From Bradyrhizobium sp. LLZ17 (GTDB lineage: Bacteria > Pseudomonadota > Alphaproteobacteria > Rhizobiales > Xanthobacteraceae): a stretch of DNA of 64,000 bases. The stretch covers positions 1,550,001 through 1,614,000 of the forward strand of contig NZ_CP165734.1 in assembly GCF_041200145.1 (NCBI RefSeq), in the 5' to 3' direction. Shown piece after piece: positions 30,388-39,359 of the stretch. The notes below the pieces were generated by a model. The model saw only the letters and a program-made list of their open reading frames with translations. It was not told where the DNA came from and made no database searches. Positions within the stretch are counted from its first letter, which is position 1. Each line of letters begins with the position of its first letter. Made by a program: the position numbers and the translations under genes.

Positions 30388-30419
30388 CAAGGCGACCTGT
30401 TAACAAGGCGACTTGCTGG
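30372..30419 (+). repeat. three 16-bp tandem repeats at the end of the DsbA-like gene
   Basis: CAAGGCGACCTGCTAA, CAAGGCGACCTGTTAA and CAAGGCGACTTGCTGG follow each other with exact 16-bp spacing at 30372, 30388 and 30404. The first unit encodes the last residues KATC and the stop. The second unit repeats the coding end and a TAA after the real stop, which points to slippage or local duplication. Confidence 0.9.
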
Positions 30420-30450
30420 TCAAACCTCCTACAACTTCACGCATGCAACC

Positions 30451-30477
30451 AGGCCGGCTGAAAAGCCGGCCTTTTTC
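30451..30477 (+). terminator. Rho-independent terminator after the DsbA-like gene
   Basis: Hairpin with arms AGGCCGGCT and AGCCGGCCT around a short A-rich loop, followed by TTTTTCGTT, 64 bp after the stop codon. Confidence 0.9.
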
Positions 30478-30640
30478 GTTGCCCAAAGCGCGGCACAAAT
30501 CCTGGCGTGAATCCGGCGCGGACGTTCATCCCGCGTTTAAGAAACAAATGCCGCGGAACAGCCGAAGTTCCGGAACAACTCAAATCTCCTTTCGTTGGTG
30601 GCGCGGGCAATGACGCAAGGAAACACGTGAGGAGAATACG

Positions 30641-31492
30641 ATGTTGAACCGCTTTATGATTTCGGTTGCCGCACTCGCGCTCGTCGCAGGCACCGGTCTG
30701 GCGAACGCACAGGGCACGATGAAGAATGAGAGCGGCGGCGCCGGCGCACAGCCGATGCAGCACTCGCAGTCCTCCGGCGGCGCCACCGAGCGCGGCTCGA
30801 TGGGCAAGGAATCGAGCCATGAGAAGGGCACGGTCGGCCAGGCCGGCGGCTCCAGCAGCATGAAGTCCGGCACGTCCGCCGAGGACAAATCCTCCGGCGC
30901 GTCCAAGGACGAGCGCTCCGGCCGCGAGATGAACAAGAACGCGGCTGAGGAGAAGTCCGGCGCGACCAAGGGCCAGCGCTCCGACGAACGCGCGCAGGGT
31001 CAGCAGGACAAGTCCAAGAGCATGAGCCAGGACACCAGCAAGTCCGGCAAGGACCAGAAGGACATGAAGGCTGAGGGCACCAAGAGCGGCGCCAGCAGCA
31101 CCAACAATGCCGAGAACATGAAGGGCACCGAGCGCACCAACCAGAACGCTCAGGGCCAGACCGGCACCAGCACCAACCGGAATGCTCAGGGTCAGAGCAG
31201 CACCAACACCACGGTCGGCCAGGCCGCCGCCGGCGCCAAGCTCTCGACCGAGCAGCGGACCCAGATCACGTCCGTGATCCGCGACGAGCACGTGGCTCCC
31301 GTGAACAACGTCAACTTCGCGATTTCGGTCGGCACCCGCGTTCCGCGCGAAGGCATCGAGCTTCACCCGCTGCCGTCCCGTGTCGCCACGATTTATCCGG
31401 AGTGGCGGAGCTACAGGTACGTGCTGGTGCACCAGCAGATCGTGATCGTTGACCCCAATACCTACGAGATCGTCGCCGTACTCGACGTGTAA
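30641..31492 (+). CDS. DUF1236 domain exported protein with low-complexity region
   Basis: 283-residue exported protein. ATG 30641 follows GGAGAATACG. Signal peptide at residues 1-23 (LVAGTGLANAQG). Residues ~25-200 are a hydrophilic Ser/Gly/Lys/Asn/Gln-rich region with repeated motifs such as NAQGQTGTSTN and NAQGQSSTNT. The C-terminal ~80 residues (TEQRTQITSVIRDEHVAPVN to YEIVAVLDV) match the DUF1236 pattern known from Bradyrhizobium and Rhodopseudomonas; its function is unknown. The low-complexity DNA also gives a 331-residue antisense frame (30437-31432) that I reject. Confidence 0.87.
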   Translation: MLNRFMISVAALALVAGTGLANAQGTMKNESGGAGAQPMQHSQSSGGATERGSMGKESSHEKGTVGQAGGSSSMKSGTSAEDKSSGASKDERSGREMNKNAAEEKSGATKGQRSDERAQGQQDKSKSMSQDTSKSGKDQKDMKAEGTKSGASSTNNAENMKGTERTNQNAQGQTGTSTNRNAQGQSSTNTTVGQAAAGAKLSTEQRTQITSVIRDEHVAPVNNVNFAISVGTRVPREGIELHPLPSRVATIYPEWRSYRYVLVHQQIVIVDPNTYEIVAVLDV

Positions 31493-31513
31493 GGCGGATC
31501 GCGGTTAACGTCC

Positions 31514-31541
31514 GGGGCGGGCAGCAATGCCCGCCCCTTCG
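31514..31541 (+). terminator. Rho-independent terminator after the DUF1236 gene
   Basis: GGGGCGGGCA and TGCCCGCCCC pair around the loop GCAA, followed by TTCGCATT, 22 bp after the stop. The stem is strong but the T tract short. Confidence 0.75.
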
Positions 31542-31720
31542 CATTGGCGCCGGCAGCCATGGTTCGGGCTGGTTAACAAGCAATTTCCGTAGTTTCCGCA
31601 CAGGTTTTTGCGTCCTGGATGAGGGGCTTGAAGCGGCCCTGGAGCCCCTTCAAGGCTTCCCCTAGCCCGCTTTGTTACCTATAACCCCCGCCACGCCGAA
31701 GCACCTCTGCCGGGATTGGA

Positions 31721-32188
31721 ATGGCCGAACCTGCAACCGATACGATCCTCGTCCTGAACGGGCCGAACCTCAACATGCTGGGGACGCGCGAGCCCGAGAA
31801 GTACGGTCATGACACGCTGGCCGACGTCGAGACGCTGTGCCGGGCGACGGCGGCGCAGTTCGGTCTCAAGGCCGACTGCCGGCAGTCCAACCGCGAGGGC
31901 GAGCTGATCGACTTCATCCACGAGGCGCATGCGCGCAAGATGAAGGGCATCATCATCAATGCCGGCGGCTATTCGCACACGTCGATCGCGTTGCACGACG
32001 CGCTGCTCGCGGTGCAGATTCCGACAGTCGAAGTGCATGTGACCAACATCCACGCCCGCGAGAGCTTTCGCCACCACTCCTACACCGCGCGCGCGGCCTT
32101 CGCCTCGCTCTGCGGTTTCGGCATCGAGGGCTACCGCCTCGCCATCCAGGGCCTTGCCGCCAAGCTCGGCATCAAGCCCAAAGCCTGA
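31721..32188 (+). CDS. aroQ: type II 3-dehydroquinate dehydratase
   Basis: Third enzyme of the shikimate pathway: reversible dehydration of 3-dehydroquinate to 3-dehydroshikimate. 155 residues, near the family norm of ~150. The N-terminus [20 protein letters not shown] carries the catalytic Tyr and lid residues, and the conserved [16 protein letters not shown] and [18 protein letters not shown] segments supply the catalytic His and phosphate/carboxylate contacts. It starts at ATG 31721 and is followed 36 bp later by accB on the same strand, a pairing seen in many alphaproteobacteria. Confidence 0.96.
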   Translation: MAEPATDTILVLNGPNLNMLGTREPEKYGHDTLADVETLCRATAAQFGLKADCRQSNREGELIDFIHEAHARKMKGIIINAGGYSHTSIALHDALLAVQIPTVEVHVTNIHARESFRHHSYTARAAFASLCGFGIEGYRLAIQGLAAKLGIKPKA

Positions 32189-32224
32189 CGCTCCTCATCA
32201 CACAGAACATTCGGATCAAACAAC

Positions 32225-32710
32225 ATGGCGCGCCAGCCAGACGATAAAGCAGCCGCAAAGTTTTCCAGCGAGGATTCCGCACTCGTCCGCGAGCTTGCGT
32301 TGCTGCTCGATGAGACCAGCCTCACCGAGATCGAGATCGAACGGGCCGGCCTGCGCCTGCGCGTCGCGCGCAACATCAGCGTTGCCGCGACCATGCCCGC
32401 TCCGGTCGCGCATGCCGCCCCTGTGGCGGTCGCCGCGGCGGCGACCGCACCCGCGGCTGCGGACATGTCGAAACATCCGGGCGCCGTGACCTCGCCGATG
32501 GTGGGTACCGCCTATTGGGCGCCGGAGCCAGGCGCCAAGCCCTTCATCGAGATCGGCAGCAAAGTCTCGGTCGGCCAGAACCTGCTGATCATCGAAGCCA
32601 TGAAGACCATGAACCAGATCCCCTCGCCGCGGGCCGGCACGGTGACGCAGATCCTGGTCGAGGACGGCCAGCCGGTCGAGTTCGGCGAACCGCTGGTGAT
32701 TATTGAGTAA
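32225..32710 (+). CDS. accB: acetyl-CoA carboxylase biotin carboxyl carrier protein
   Basis: Carries biotin for the two half-reactions of acetyl-CoA carboxylase, the committed step of fatty acid synthesis. 161 residues: an N-terminal domain ([20 protein letters not shown]), an Ala/Pro-rich linker (residues ~60-80) and a C-terminal biotinyl domain. The biotinylated lysine is Lys127 in [13 protein letters not shown]. The protruding-thumb segment typical of AccB is visible before it. It starts at ATG 32225; accC follows after 97 bp that hold a palindromic repeat. Confidence 0.96.
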   Translation: MARQPDDKAAAKFSSEDSALVRELALLLDETSLTEIEIERAGLRLRVARNISVAATMPAPVAHAAPVAVAAAATAPAAADMSKHPGAVTSPMVGTAYWAPEPGAKPFIEIGSKVSVGQNLLIIEAMKTMNQIPSPRAGTVTQILVEDGQPVEFGEPLVIIE

Positions 32711-32711
32711 A

Positions 32712-32794
32712 GCGAATGGGGAGTAGCGAATAGCGAATGGTGTCCCCATTCCTTACCGCTATTCGTCATCCGCCGTTCGCTCCTCCCCATTCGC
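32712..32794. repeat. imperfect palindromic element between accB and accC
   Basis: The left arm begins GCGAATGGGGAGTAGCGAA and the right arm ends TTCGCTCCTCCCCATTCGC, giving inverted arms of about 19 bp with few mismatches; internal copies of AGCGAATGG/CTATTCG add further pairing. It fills the accB-accC gap almost completely. It looks like an interspersed rhizobial palindrome, not a terminator, because no T run follows. Confidence 0.8.
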
Positions 32795-32807
32795 CCGCTG
32801 AGGCACC

Positions 32808-34166
32808 ATGTTCGACAAGATCCTCATAGCCAATCGCGGCGAGATCGCCCTTCGCATCCTGCGGGCCTGCAAGGAGCTCGGGATCGCGACCGTCGCCGTG
32901 CACTCCACCGCCGACGCCGACGCCATGCATGTGCGCCTGTCCGACGAGAGCGTGTGCATCGGGCCGCCGCCCTCGAAGGACAGCTATCTCAACGTGCCGG
33001 CGCTGTTGGCAGCCTGCGAGATCACCGGCGCGGATGCGGTCCATCCCGGCTACGGTTTCCTGTCGGAGAATGCGCGCTTCGCGGAAATCCTCTCCGAACA
33101 CAATCTGCATTTCATCGGGCCGAAGGCCGAGCACATCCGGCTGATGGGCGACAAGATCGAGGCCAAGAAAACCGCCAAGCGGCTCGGTATCCCGGTCGTG
33201 CCCGGCTCCGACGGCGGCGTCGGCCCCGAAGACGACGCGATGGCGATCGCGAAGAAGATCGGCTTTCCCGTGCTGGTGAAGGCGGCGGCGGGCGGTGGCG
33301 GCCGCGGCATGAAGGTCGCGCAAAGCGAGGCTGACCTGGCCCTGGCGCTGCAGACCGCGGCCAACGAGGCCAAATCCGCCTTCGGCGACGCCTCGGTCTA
33401 CCTCGAGAAATATCTCCAGAAGCCGCGCCACATCGAGATCCAGATTCTCGGGGACGGCCGCGGCGGCGCGATCCATCTCGGCGAGCGCGACTGCTCACTG
33501 CAACGCCGGCACCAGAAGGTCTGGGAGGAAGGTCCCTCGCCCGTTCTCGCCGCCGCTGCACGGGCGAAGATCGGCGAGACCTGCGCGAAGGCGATGCGCG
33601 AGATGAAATATCTCGGCGTCGGCACCATCGAATTCCTCTACGAGGATGGCGAGTTCTACTTCATCGAGATGAACACCCGCATCCAGGTCGAGCATCCCGT
33701 CACCGAGAGCATCACCGACATCGACCTCGTGCTGGAGCAGATCCGCATCGCCGCAGGCGGCGATCTGCCGGCCAAACAGAGCGAGGTCCAGATCATCGGC
33801 CACGCGATCGAGTGCCGCATCAACGCCGAAAACCCGCAGACCTTCCGCCCCTCGCCCGGCCGGATCTCGCAATATCACCCGCCCGGCGGGCTTGGCGTCC
33901 GCATCGATTCCGCGGTCTATCAGGGTTACACCATCCCGCCCTATTACGATTCCCTGGTCGGCAAGTTGATCGTGCATGGCAAGACCCGCAGCGAGTGCCT
34001 GATGCGGCTGCGCCGGGCACTCGACGAGATGGTGGTCGAGGGCATCGAGACCACGCTGCCGCTGTTCCGGGACCTGGTCCGTCAACCCGCCATCATCGAC
34101 GGCGACTACCACATCCACTGGCTGGAACAGTATCTCGCCGGCCAGGTCGATCCCGGCGGGAAATAA
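32808..34166 (+). CDS. accC: acetyl-CoA carboxylase biotin carboxylase subunit
   Basis: ATP-grasp enzyme that carboxylates the biotin on AccB with bicarbonate. 452 residues, the usual length. It begins [20 protein letters not shown]; the ATP-binding glycine loop is [12 protein letters not shown] (residues ~160-171), and the catalytic-face segments [32 protein letters not shown] and [16 protein letters not shown] are all intact. Start ATG 32808. The following hairpin at 34171 ends the accBC transcript. Confidence 0.97.
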   Translation: MFDKILIANRGEIALRILRACKELGIATVAVHSTADADAMHVRLSDESVCIGPPPSKDSYLNVPALLAACEITGADAVHPGYGFLSENARFAEILSEHNLHFIGPKAEHIRLMGDKIEAKKTAKRLGIPVVPGSDGGVGPEDDAMAIAKKIGFPVLVKAAAGGGGRGMKVAQSEADLALALQTAANEAKSAFGDASVYLEKYLQKPRHIEIQILGDGRGGAIHLGERDCSLQRRHQKVWEEGPSPVLAAAARAKIGETCAKAMREMKYLGVGTIEFLYEDGEFYFIEMNTRIQVEHPVTESITDIDLVLEQIRIAAGGDLPAKQSEVQIIGHAIECRINAENPQTFRPSPGRISQYHPPGGLGVRIDSAVYQGYTIPPYYDSLVGKLIVHGKTRSECLMRLRRALDEMVVEGIETTLPLFRDLVRQPAIIDGDYHIHWLEQYLAGQVDPGGK

Positions 34167-34170
34167 TTTC

Positions 34171-34238
34171 CGCCCCCTTGGAACCCTTCGGCGCGCATCG
34201 CGTTCTGGACGGTTGGGCAGTTCCAAGGGGGCGTTTTG
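34171..34238 (+). terminator. long terminator-like hairpin after accC
   Basis: CGCCCCCTTGGAAC (34171-34184) pairs exactly with GTTCCAAGGGGGCG (34220-34233), followed by TTTTGG. The 35-base loop is long for a simple terminator and may fold further. It separates accC from the histidine kinase gene. Confidence 0.75.
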
Positions 34239-34270
34239 GACTTCGCTAATCGTCAGAAAGCGAGATCGTC

Positions 34271-35797
34271 GTGACCGCCGAGGCGCAACGGCTGCGCGCG
34301 CTTTGGCAGATCCTGCTGTTCACGGCGGGACTCCTGGTGCTGACCTGGATCAGCGCGGGGTCCGTCTACCTCGTCAACAAGGCGCGGGAAGACAGCAAAT
34401 GGGTGATCCACACCATCGAGGTGGAAAATCAGGTGAATGCCCTGCTTCTGCAGGTTCGCCGCGCCGAGAGCAGCGCGCGCGGCTATCTTCTGACCCTCGG
34501 CCCCGAATTCCTCAGCGATCATGATGCGGCGGTGGCGGCCATCCCGCAGGCGCTCGACAAGCTCACCCGACAGATCGGCGACAACCCGGCACAACGTGCG
34601 AGCATCGCCAAGCTCCGCGAAGCTGTCGAAGCCCGGCTTGAGCAATTTTCGCGCGAAATGGATCTGGTCAAGCGGGGCGAACCGGACAGTGCCGCCGCGC
34701 TGCTCCGCCAGGCCGCCGCGTCCAATTCGACCAATGCCATCCAGGAGGTGGCAACATCGATGATTGCGGAGGAAGAGCGGCTGTTCTCGCTCCGCTCGGC
34801 GAATGCCGATCGCAGCCAGACGCTGGCGGCCTCGCTGACCGGGATCGGCTCCGGCCTCGTGGTCGTGCTCGCCCTGCTCTCGATCTGGCTGGTGCGGCGC
34901 TCGGCGGGCGCGCGCGACCAGGCCGAAACGCGCCTGCGCGATGCCAACGTGAACCTGGAGGCGACCGTCGACGAGCGCACGGCAGACCTGCGCGAAGCCA
35001 ACGACGAGATCCAGCGCTTTGCCTATATCGTCAGCCATGACCTGCGCTCGCCGCTGGTCAACATCATGGGCTTCACCAGCGAGCTCGAGGAATTGGGCAA
35101 GGACATCTTCGGCCGCATCGGCAGCCTCACCCGCGTTCCGGCCGATGGGCCGCCGTTAGCACCCGATACTCCCGGCGGGATCGCACTCGAAGCTCAGGAC
35201 GTCCAGCTTTCGCAGGATTTTTCCGAGGCGCTCGGCTTCATCAAATCGTCGATCGCCAAGATGGACCGCCTGATCTCGGCGATCCTCAATCTGACCCGCG
35301 AGGGCCGGCGCGAATTCCAGCCCGTCAAGATCGACACGCGTGAGCTGATCGAGACCGTCGTGTCGACGCTGGCGCATCAGGCGGCCGAAGCGCACGCCGA
35401 AATTCATGTCGAACCGCTGCCCAACATCGTCAGCGACCGCCTTGCGCTGGAGCAGATTTTTTCCAATCTGATCGACAACGCGATCAAATATCTCAAGAGC
35501 GGAGTTCCCGGCGAAATCAGAATCCGCGGGCGGACCAAGCTCGGTTACGCTATCTTCGAGATCAGCGACAACGGTCGGGGCATCGATCCGAAGGACCATC
35601 AACGGATATTCGAGCTGTTCCGCCGCGCGGGAACCCAAGACAGGCCGGGCCAGGGCATAGGCCTCGCCCACGTGCGTGCACTTGTGCGTCGTCTTGGGGG
35701 CACCATGTCGGTATCGTCGGAACTGAACACAGGCAGTACATTCACGATCACGCTGCCTATCGCCTGGAACACCGGCAATCGGAACAGAGATCGATGA
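34271..35797 (+). CDS. sensor histidine kinase with CHASE3 domain
   Basis: 508-residue membrane kinase, start GTG 34271. TM1 lies at residues ~10-34 (LLFTAGLLVLTWISAGSVYL), a periplasmic CHASE3 domain at ~40-180, TM2 at ~190-212 and a coiled coil at ~215-245. The HisKA motif FAYIVSHDLRSPLVNI places the phosphorylated His at residue 256. The ATPase domain has N-box SNLIDNAIKYLKSG, G1 ISDNGRGIDPKD and G2 GQGIGLAHVRALV. It overlaps the response regulator by 4 bp (ATGA), so the two are translationally coupled. The module interrupts the accC-aat order seen in related genomes. Confidence 0.92.
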   Translation: MTAEAQRLRALWQILLFTAGLLVLTWISAGSVYLVNKAREDSKWVIHTIEVENQVNALLLQVRRAESSARGYLLTLGPEFLSDHDAAVAAIPQALDKLTRQIGDNPAQRASIAKLREAVEARLEQFSREMDLVKRGEPDSAAALLRQAAASNSTNAIQEVATSMIAEEERLFSLRSANADRSQTLAASLTGIGSGLVVVLALLSIWLVRRSAGARDQAETRLRDANVNLEATVDERTADLREANDEIQRFAYIVSHDLRSPLVNIMGFTSELEELGKDIFGRIGSLTRVPADGPPLAPDTPGGIALEAQDVQLSQDFSEALGFIKSSIAKMDRLISAILNLTREGRREFQPVKIDTRELIETVVSTLAHQAAEAHAEIHVEPLPNIVSDRLALEQIFSNLIDNAIKYLKSGVPGEIRIRGRTKLGYAIFEISDNGRGIDPKDHQRIFELFRRAGTQDRPGQGIGLAHVRALVRRLGGTMSVSSELNTGSTFTITLPIAWNTGNRNRDR

Positions 35798-36233
35798 CCC
35801 AGCCTGTCACCATCATCATGATCGAGGACGACGAGGGACACGCGCGGCTGATCGAGCGCAACATCCGCCGCTCCGGGGTCAACAACGAGATCGTGTCGTT
35901 CCCCAATGGCACCGACGCGATGAAGCACCTGTTCGGTGCCGACCGCAGCGGGCTTGTCCAGAAAGGCAAGGCGCTTCTGATCCTGCTCGACCTCAACCTG
36001 CCCGACATGAGCGGGATCGATATCCTGAAGCAGATCAAGGAGAACAACTATCTCAAGGCCTCGCCGGTGGTGGTGCTTACCACGACCGATGATTCCCAGG
36101 AGATCAAGCGTTGCTACGAGCTCGGCTGCAACGTCTACATCACCAAGCCCGTCAATTACGAGAATTTCGCCAACGCCATCCGGCAACTCGGCCTGTTCTT
36201 CTCAGTCATTCAGGTCCCCCCGCCGCCTCATGA
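35794..36233 (+). CDS. Rcp1-like response regulator, probable frameshift at its end
   Basis: Single-domain CheY-type receiver. The acidic pair is MIEDDEGHARL, the phosphorylated Asp is Asp66 in LILLDLNLPDMSG, then the Thr in VVVLTTTDD and the Lys in VYITKPVNYEN. It resembles the small regulators paired with phytochrome-type and CHASE3 kinases. The printed frame overruns to 36408 with an arginine-rich tail that overlaps the next gene by 179 bp. If the run of six C at 36216-36221 were seven, the frame would end at TGA 36231-36233 (as printed), overlapping ATG 36230 in the usual ATGA manner. I therefore give the short end. Confidence 0.82.
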
Positions 36234-37333
36234 ATCAGCGAATGCCAACACTCCTCTATATCGACGACGACGACGCGCTGGCGCGCCTGGTCGATCGCGG
36301 CCTGACGCGGCGCGGCTACAAGGTCGTCCATGCCGCAAGCGGCGAGCAAGGCCTGGAGCGCATTCGCCGTGCGGAGAGCGAGGGCCGCATCGACGTCGTC
36401 GCGCTTGACCAGTACATGCCGGGCCTCGACGGGCTCGAGACGCTCGAGCAGATCATGGCGATTCCTGATGCACCGCCGGTGGTGTTCGTCACCGCTTCGC
36501 AGGATTCCAGCATCGCCGTCACCGCCCTCAAGGCGGGCGCGGCCGACTATCTGGTCAAGGATGTCAGGGGCGACTTCATCCCGCTGCTGCATGTCGCAGC
36601 CGAAGGCGCGCTGCGCCAGGCCGAGGTGCAGCGGGCGCGCGAGGAAGCCGAGGCCGAGGTCCATGCTTCGCGCGACCGCTACGCGGCGCTCGCCGCCGAG
36701 CGCGAGCTGTTGCTGCGCGAGGTCAACCACCGCGTCGGCAATTCGCTCCAGATCATCGCCTCGCTCCTGCACTTGCAGGCGAACTCCGCCGCGCAGGACG
36801 AGGTCAAGGCGGCGCTGACCAATGCGATGGGCCGTGTCGCTGCCGTTGCCCAGGTGCACCGCCGGCTCTACACCTCGCAGGATCTCAAGAGCGTGGTGCT
36901 GAACCAGTATCTGGACTCGCTGCTCGAGGATCTGCGCCGCTCGGCCGAAGGCAACCGGATGTCGCGCCTGACGTTGAAAGCCGAGCCGATCGAGATTGAT
37001 CCGGACCGTGCGGTCGCCGTCGGCATCATCGTCAACGAGCTGGTGATGAACGCGGTGAAATATGCTTATCCGGACGGCGCCGGCCCCATTCATGTCGAGT
37101 TGACCTCGCGGGGCGATGATCTCCTGCTCTCGATCACCGACGACGGCGTCGGCGACAAGGCGAAGGCCGATCCGCGCTCCACGGGCATGGGCCAGCGCAT
37201 CGTCGCAGCCATGGCCTCCAAGCTGGACGCCACGGTGGAGCGCGATCCCACGCATGCCGGAACCCGCATCATCCTGAGATTCCGTCGCGTGCCCGCTGCG
37301 CCCGGCGCTGTGAACAGCGCGGCAGCAAGTTGA
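36230..37333 (+). CDS. response regulator with HisKA_2-type histidine kinase output
   Basis: 367 residues. ATG 36230 (MNQRMPTLLYIDDDDALARL) overlaps the previous stop. The receiver domain (residues 6-125) has Asp60 in VVALDQYMPGLDG. A coiled coil (~130-155) leads to a HisKA_2 dimerisation domain with LLREVNHRVGNSLQIIASL, phosphorylatable His167, and an ATPase domain with NELVMNAVKYAYP and DDGVGDK. This is the architecture of a response-regulated kinase of the HisKA_2/HWE-like class. With the two upstream genes it could form a phosphorelay, the receiver taking phosphate from the CHASE3 kinase. The signal and output are unknown. Confidence 0.9.
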   Translation: MNQRMPTLLYIDDDDALARLVDRGLTRRGYKVVHAASGEQGLERIRRAESEGRIDVVALDQYMPGLDGLETLEQIMAIPDAPPVVFVTASQDSSIAVTALKAGAADYLVKDVRGDFIPLLHVAAEGALRQAEVQRAREEAEAEVHASRDRYAALAAERELLLREVNHRVGNSLQIIASLLHLQANSAAQDEVKAALTNAMGRVAAVAQVHRRLYTSQDLKSVVLNQYLDSLLEDLRRSAEGNRMSRLTLKAEPIEIDPDRAVAVGIIVNELVMNAVKYAYPDGAGPIHVELTSRGDDLLLSITDDGVGDKAKADPRSTGMGQRIVAAMASKLDATVERDPTHAGTRIILRFRRVPAAPGAVNSAAAS

Positions 37334-37391
37334 TCCAGCTCGGGGGATCGTCCCCATCGCACGCGCACCGCGATCCTGCTAATATCGGGCC

Positions 37392-38072
37392 ATGACTTCG
37401 CGCGACTCCGCCTCGTCTGAAATCACGCCGGCCGTGCTGCTGCGCGCCTATGCCTGCGGCATCTTTCCGATGGCCGAGAGCGCCGATGATCCGACCCTGT
37501 TCTGGGTCGAGCCGGAACTGCGCGGCGTGATTCCGCTCGACGGTTTTCGCGTTACGTCACGGCTGGCCCGCACGGTGCGCTCCGATGCGTTTCGCGTCAC
37601 CGTCAACACCGCGTTCAAGGCGACGATCGCCGGCTGCGCCGCGCCGCAGGCCGGACGCGAGGACACCTGGATCAACAAGCGCATCCGCGACCTCTATGGC
37701 GGGCTGCACGAGCTCGGCCACTGCCACAGCGTCGAAGCCTGGCAGGGCGACGATCTCGTCGGCGGCCTCTACGGCGTGAGCCTGGGGCGCGCCTTCTTCG
37801 GCGAGAGCATGTTCCACACCGCGCGCGATGCGTCCAAGGTCGCGCTGGTGCATCTGGTGGCGCGGCTGATCCATGGCGGCTTCGAGCTGCTCGACACGCA
37901 ATATGTCACCGAGCATCTGAAGAGCTTTGGTGCGGCGGAGATTTCGCGGCGGCGCTACACCGGCCTGCTCGACAAGGCGCTCGCCGGCGAGCCCGGCGAT
38001 TTCCTCAAGCTGCCTGTAGATCAGCCGATCCCGGGTGCACGCGCGCTCGAGATCATCGCCTCGCGGCAATAG
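37392..38072 (+). CDS. aat: leucyl/phenylalanyl-tRNA--protein transferase
   Basis: N-end rule enzyme that adds Leu or Phe from aminoacyl-tRNA to proteins with N-terminal Lys or Arg, marking them for ClpS-ClpAP. 226 residues, close to the family norm. Conserved segments are [59 protein letters not shown] and the [15 protein letters not shown] region. Start ATG 37392. It belongs to the accBC-aat-DUF2155 block of Rhizobiales, here separated from accC by the two-component module. Confidence 0.95.
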   Translation: MTSRDSASSEITPAVLLRAYACGIFPMAESADDPTLFWVEPELRGVIPLDGFRVTSRLARTVRSDAFRVTVNTAFKATIAGCAAPQAGREDTWINKRIRDLYGGLHELGHCHSVEAWQGDDLVGGLYGVSLGRAFFGESMFHTARDASKVALVHLVARLIHGGFELLDTQYVTEHLKSFGAAEISRRRYTGLLDKALAGEPGDFLKLPVDQPIPGARALEIIASRQ

Positions 38073-38090
38073 AGCCTGATCTGAAAGAAC

Positions 38091-39116
38091 CTACCGGCCG
38101 AAACCCGGGAAACCAAACAGGCCCGGCCGCTGCTCCGGCGGCGGAGGTGGCGGCGGGGCCGCCTGCGGCTGCTGCGGTGGCGGCAGAGGCTGCGGCGGAC
38201 GCTGCTGCACGGCCTGCCTGGGCGCGGCCTTCTTCTGCGCCGGCGGCGGCGGCGGTGGGGTCGCAGGCTTGGACGCCGGATCCGGTGCCGCGGTCGCAAT
38301 GGTCTGCTGCGGCTCTTTGCAGTCGGTCAGCCAGATGTCGTAGATCGGGTGCTCGACGCCGTGCAGGCCGGGGCTCGCGGCATACATCCAGCCCGAGAAG
38401 ATCCGCTTCACTTCGCCCTGCAAGGTGATCTCGTCGACCTCGACAAAGGCGTCGGTGTTGGTGGCTTCAGTCGCCGGGCGCGTGTAGCAGGCGTCGGTTT
38501 TGACGCGCAGCGCGCCGAACTGCACGGTCTCGCCGATATCCTCATCGAAATTGATGATGCGTCCGGTGATCTTGTCGAGGCCGGAGAAGGTCGCCTTCTT
38601 GTTCACGATCTTCTGCGCCGGCGGCTCGGTGACGACCTCATCGCCCGGCTGGAGGCTGGCCGGCGCCTGCGGCACGGCGCCCTGCTGGGTCCCGCCCTTT
38701 TGCTGGGGCTGGCGCTGGCCGGGCGCTCCGGGAGTTGTGCCCGGCGCACCTTGCGGATTGGGCGGTGCGACCGCCACGGCCGGCGGCTGGTTCGGCGGGG
38801 CAACGCTTGAGCCCGGCGGCGGCGCCAGCGGCTGGGTCTCGACCGGACCGGGCATCACATTGCCTTGCCGGCTCGGCGGCGGCATCGGGCGCGACGGCAG
38901 CACGCGGCCCTGCGGCGGCAGCTCCGGCACCTCTTCATCGTCGTCGGGAGTGGGCTGCGGCAAGGGCTGTCCGCCGCGCGGGATGCTGCCTGGCGGCCGC
39001 AGTGGCGGCGGATCGGAGAAAATCGTGCCGATCTGCGCCTGCGCCGGCGTCGCCACCGTCAAAGCGGTGGCGGCCAGAAGCGCCGCAAGACCTGTCAGGC
39101 TAATGGTTCGGAACAT
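38091..39116 (-). CDS. DUF2155 domain exported protein, proline-rich
   Basis: Exported protein of ~341 residues. I prefer ATG 39116, which starts directly at the signal peptide MFRTISLTGLAALLAATALT (cleavage after AQAQ); ATG 39157 is the alternative. Residues ~30-165 are rich in Pro, Gln and Gly. The DUF2155 domain follows (ATFSGLDKITGRIINFDEDI to YAASPGLHGVEHPIYDIWLT), with the Asp-Cys of LTDCKEP and a Cys in DACYTRPATE. The C-terminal ~60 residues are again proline-rich. The function is unknown. In related genomes I recall NDUFA12 as its neighbour, which here is 9.3 kb away. Confidence 0.85.
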   Translation of the reverse strand: MFRTISLTGLAALLAATALTVATPAQAQIGTIFSDPPPLRPPGSIPRGGQPLPQPTPDDDEEVPELPPQGRVLPSRPMPPPSRQGNVMPGPVETQPLAPPPGSSVAPPNQPPAVAVAPPNPQGAPGTTPGAPGQRQPQQKGGTQQGAVPQAPASLQPGDEVVTEPPAQKIVNKKATFSGLDKITGRIINFDEDIGETVQFGALRVKTDACYTRPATEATNTDAFVEVDEITLQGEVKRIFSGWMYAASPGLHGVEHPIYDIWLTDCKEPQQTIATAAPDPASKPATPPPPPPAQKKAAPRQAVQQRPPQPLPPPQQPQAAPPPPPPPEQRPGLFGFPGFGR

Positions 39117-39359
39117 TATCTCGCGCGGCTTCAACAGCGAATCGGGCTTGTCGGACATTCTACAGGGGATACCGCCGCTCGCAGGCCATCCGGTTAACAC
39201 GGCGAATACGGCGGGGAAAGGGCGGCATCCCTGCCCTGCCCGCCGCCGGCTGGCCAGGCCGGCGCCCGGATGGGATAATCCGAGCGCTCCTCCCGGGGCC
39301 GAGGCGGGTGTCGCCGTCCGGAAACGACGTCACCATCACTGGAACCGCAGGACCTTACC

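Noticed and set aside
30437..31432. 331-residue open frame antisense to the DUF1236 gene
   Set aside because: It mirrors the low-complexity plus-strand gene, runs through the terminator at 30451-30477 and reads as Leu/Gly/Ala-rich nonsense without a recognisable domain.
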